Assembly (NCBI GenBank): GCA_043513815.1
Contig: CP121313.1
Location: 3,906,001 to 3,970,000, forward strand
Source: JANQIO01 sp043513815
Lineage (GTDB): Bacteria > Pseudomonadota > Gammaproteobacteria > Pseudomonadales > Halieaceae
DNA length: 64,000 nt
Direction of reading: 5' to 3'
Numbering within the stretch: the stretch's first letter is position 1; every line of letters starts with the position of its first letter. This document shows positions 62,092-64,000 of the stretch, piece after piece. Made by a program: the position numbers and the translations under genes. Under the pieces are notes generated by a model, which saw only the letters and a list, made by a program, of their open reading frames with translations, was not told the DNA's origin and ran no database searches.

Positions 62092-62634
62092 CTAGCAGTT
62101 CAGGAAGTGCTCGCGGTAGTAGCGCAGCTCTTCGATGGATTCCCGGATGTCATCCAGCGCCAGGTGGGTACCTTCCTTGTTGAAGCCCCCTGCGAGCTCG
62201 GGCCGCCAGCGCTGCATGAGAATCTTCAGGGTACTGACGTCGAGATTGCGATAGTGAAAATAGCGCTCCAGTTCCGGCATGTGGCGGGCCATGAAGCGGC
62301 GATCCTGGCAGATGCTGTTGCCACACATGGGTGATGCGCCCTCGGGCACATACTCCTTGAGAAACTTGATGGTGCGGGCCGAGGCACGGCGCTCGTCGTC
62401 TTCGCTGGCTTTCACCCGCTGTACCAGTCCTGAACGCGTGTGATGGGAGGTGTTCCACTCGTCCATGGCGTCGAGACGTTCATCGGGCTGGAAAATGGCC
62501 AGCACCGGTCCCTCCGCCAGGGTGTTCAGCTCGCTGTCGGTCACGATAGTGGCGATTTCAATGACCGCATCGTTATCCGGGTCCAGCCCGGTCATTTCCA
62601 TATCGACCCATATAAGGTTCTGGTCACTGAACAT
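62092..62634 (-). CDS. orn: Oligoribonuclease
   Basis: A 180-residue DEDDh exonuclease that degrades RNA dinucleotides and pGpG. Motifs: IWVDMEMTGLDPDNDAVIEIA (8-28) and CGNSICQDRRFM and LALDDIRESIEEL. ATG 62634 is chosen because it begins MFSDQNLIWVDMEMTG; the frame to 62694 adds a non-conserved leader. Divergent from rsgA. Confidence 0.95.
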   Translation of the reverse strand: MFSDQNLIWVDMEMTGLDPDNDAVIEIATIVTDSELNTLAEGPVLAIFQPDERLDAMDEWNTSHHTRSGLVQRVKASEDDERRASARTIKFLKEYVPEGASPMCGNSICQDRRFMARHMPELERYFHYRNLDVSTLKILMQRWRPELAGGFNKEGTHLALDDIRESIEELRYYREHFLNC

Positions 62635-62720
62635 AGTCGCGGCATCCGGCGGGCTTGTTGATCGTGCAGAGAGTTTAGCAAAAGGCGTGAGCACGGCTAA
62701 TATGGCGCTATGATGGCGCC

Positions 62721-63743
62721 ATGAGCAAACGGAAGCTGACCCGCCGCCAGGCCTGGCGGGTCAGGAAAATACAGGACGAGCGTCGCGAACGCGCTGAAAA
62801 CCGTGGTCAGGCGGCCGAGGACCAGTTGACCAGTGGCGAACTGGGCCCCGAGCGGGATGGCCTGGTGATTGCGCACTACGGCACCCAGGTGCTGGTAGAG
62901 GCCGGTCCCCTGCGCCAGCGCTGTCACATGCGCGCCAACCTCGACAGCCTGGTCACCGGCGACACTGTGGCCTGGTGTCCGGGAGAACCGCTGGGCGTGG
63001 TGGTCGCAAGACATGAACGCGATTCGGAGCTGCTGCGCCCGGACCCCTACGGCAAGCTCAAACCGGTGGCCGCCAACGTCGACCAGATCATTGTGGTTAT
63101 TGCGCCGCGACCTGAACCCCACGCCAACCTCATCGATCGCTACCTGGTGGCGGCGGAAGCTGTAAACATCGAGCCGCTGATCCTGCTCAACAAATCCGAC
63201 ATGTTGGCTCCGGGGAGTGACGATGCAGCCGCCATTGCCGAGCTGCTGGCACCCTACCCGCTGCTGGACTACCGGCTGCTGGAGGCTTCCTGCAAGAATC
63301 GTGACGGACTCAAGTCTCTGATGACCACCCTGGAGGGTCATACCAGCGTCTTCGTGGGCCAGTCCGGGGTCGGCAAGTCCTCCCTGGTCAACGCCCTGCT
63401 GCCCGACGTGGATGCCCGGGTCGGCGCGCTGTCGGAGTCACGCGACAAGGGCACTCACACCACCACCACCGCCGAACTTTTTCACCTGCCCACTGGCGGC
63501 ACTCTGATTGACTCGCCGGGCATCAGAGAGTTCGGTCTGTGGCACATGGACCGGTGGCAGATTGAGCAGGGCTTCCGCGAATTTCGGCCACTGCTGGGAC
63601 TGTGCAAATTCCGCGATTGCCGGCACCGGGAAGAACCCGGTTGCGCACTGCAGGCAGCTCTGGAAGCGGGAGAAATCAGTGCGCGCCGCATGGCCAGCTA
63701 CTGGCACATGGTCAACGCGCTGGACGAAAGCCCCGGCACCTGA
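62721..63743 (+). CDS. rsgA: Ribosome small-subunit GTPase RsgA
   Basis: Circularly permuted GTPase acting late in 30S assembly. An N-terminal OB fold (about 40-105) is followed by the GTPase with G4 NKSD (157-160) ahead of G1 GQSGVGKSSL (213-222), then DSPGIREFGL, and a C-terminal zinc finger (CKFRDCRHREEPGC). 340 residues is normal. Confidence 0.95.
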   Translation: MSKRKLTRRQAWRVRKIQDERRERAENRGQAAEDQLTSGELGPERDGLVIAHYGTQVLVEAGPLRQRCHMRANLDSLVTGDTVAWCPGEPLGVVVARHERDSELLRPDPYGKLKPVAANVDQIIVVIAPRPEPHANLIDRYLVAAEAVNIEPLILLNKSDMLAPGSDDAAAIAELLAPYPLLDYRLLEASCKNRDGLKSLMTTLEGHTSVFVGQSGVGKSSLVNALLPDVDARVGALSESRDKGTHTTTTAELFHLPTGGTLIDSPGIREFGLWHMDRWQIEQGFREFRPLLGLCKFRDCRHREEPGCALQAALEAGEISARRMASYWHMVNALDESPGT

Positions 63744-63783
63744 GCTACACTGTCGCCCCCGCTGAGACTGCCACGGAGCAGGA

Positions 63784-64000
63784 ATGACTGAGGCCACCCT
63801 CCCCCTGTTGATCGAGCCCGAAGAATTTGCCGCCAGGCGCGATGATGCTGCCAACGTACTGCTGGTTGACGTCAGTAGTCCCGACGCCTACCGGGCCGGG
63901 CATATTCCCGGCGCTGTCCACCTGCCGCCCGGGGTTCTGCAGCACGGGGCACCGCCGGCGCCGGGCCGTATTCCCGAGCCGGCGCGACTGGAGGAAATTT
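63784..64000 (+). CDS. Rhodanese-domain sulfurtransferase, partial
   Basis: The first 72 residues of a rhodanese, cut by the window edge. The N-terminal pattern VLLVDVSSPDAYRAGHIPGAVHL (27-49) is the CDC25/rhodanese cleft. ATG 63784 has GGAGCAGGA upstream. The rsgA-rhodanese-psd order seen in related genomes suggests psd lies beyond the edge. Confidence 0.8.
   Translation, partial: MTEATLPLLIEPEEFAARRDDAANVLLVDVSSPDAYRAGHIPGAVHLPPGVLQHGAPPAPGRIPEPARLEEI

Overview
The window is a GC-rich bacterial chromosome segment packed with housekeeping genes in arrangements typical of gammaproteobacteria: nrdR-ribD-ribE-ribBA-ribH-nusB-thiL/pgpA, rpsF-rpsR-rplI-dnaB, rnr-rlmB, nnr-tsaE-amiB-mutL-miaA-hfq-hflX-hflK-hflC-hisZ-purA, and orn/rsgA. 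The gene content, together with a lambda-P-like helicase-loader candidate beside dnaB and no dnaC, suggests a marine-type gammaproteobacterium, perhaps of the Cellvibrionales/Halieaceae kind. The taxonomic placement is inference. There is no prophage, no CRISPR array and no intact transposase gene. Non-ATG starts are common (nusB, uxs, hflX TTG; ribA, nrdR, nei, miaA, nnr GTG).

Layout. 1-11.2 kb: riboflavin genes, with a separate ribA, a ribBA whose cyclohydrolase half is degenerate, a fused thiL-pgpA, nrdR and glyA; an FkbM methyltransferase sits between the last two. A small LexA-box-preceded locus of tiny membrane proteins lies at 2.28-2.83 kb. 11.2-18 kb: a nucleotide-sugar pair (UDP-xylose synthase and UDP-glucose dehydrogenase) separated by an 84-bp tandem repeat, then a rimB-like/rimK/deacylase operon and a polysaccharide deacetylase. 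18-25 kb: Bax-like glucosaminidase, MFS transporter, a 3'-damaged ettA, a sulfite-dehydrogenase-type sorAB pair, radA. 25-31 kb: a DnaT-repeat protein and a lambda-P-like protein (dopC/dopE candidates) converge on dnaB, which ends the S6-S18-L9 operon. 31-35.6 kb: rlmB, rnr, tRNA-Leu(CAG) and a 198-bp tandem array behind the tRNA. 35.6-48 kb: DUF3604 protein, class 1B pyrD/pyrK, quinone-oxidoreductase-like protein, M48 peptidase with LemA, AraC-type regulator, diguanylate cyclase, nei and photolyase. 48-64 kb: purA back through nnr on the minus strand, then queG, orn, rsgA and the start of a rhodanese gene.

How the genes fit together. Several blocks form connected pathways: GTP plus ribulose-5-phosphate to riboflavin (ribA, ribBA, ribD, ribH, ribE); UDP-glucose to UDP-glucuronate to UDP-xylose (ugd, uxs); S6 (rpsF) and its putative glutamate ligase (rimK); replicative helicase and its putative loader (dnaB, dopCE); RNA quality control and Hfq regulation (rnr, rlmB, orn, hfq).

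Most unusual items: the phage-derived helicase-loader pair next to dnaB; two large nested palindromes (27.2 and 31.4 kb) with unrelated arms around the same ~62-bp core, each just 3' of a minus-strand gene, with a possible degenerate third core behind the tRNA-Leu array; the LexA box ahead of a tiny membrane-protein pair with an in-frame stop; the thiL-pgpA fusion that keeps an internal ribosome binding site; and the ettA 3' deletion/frameshift.
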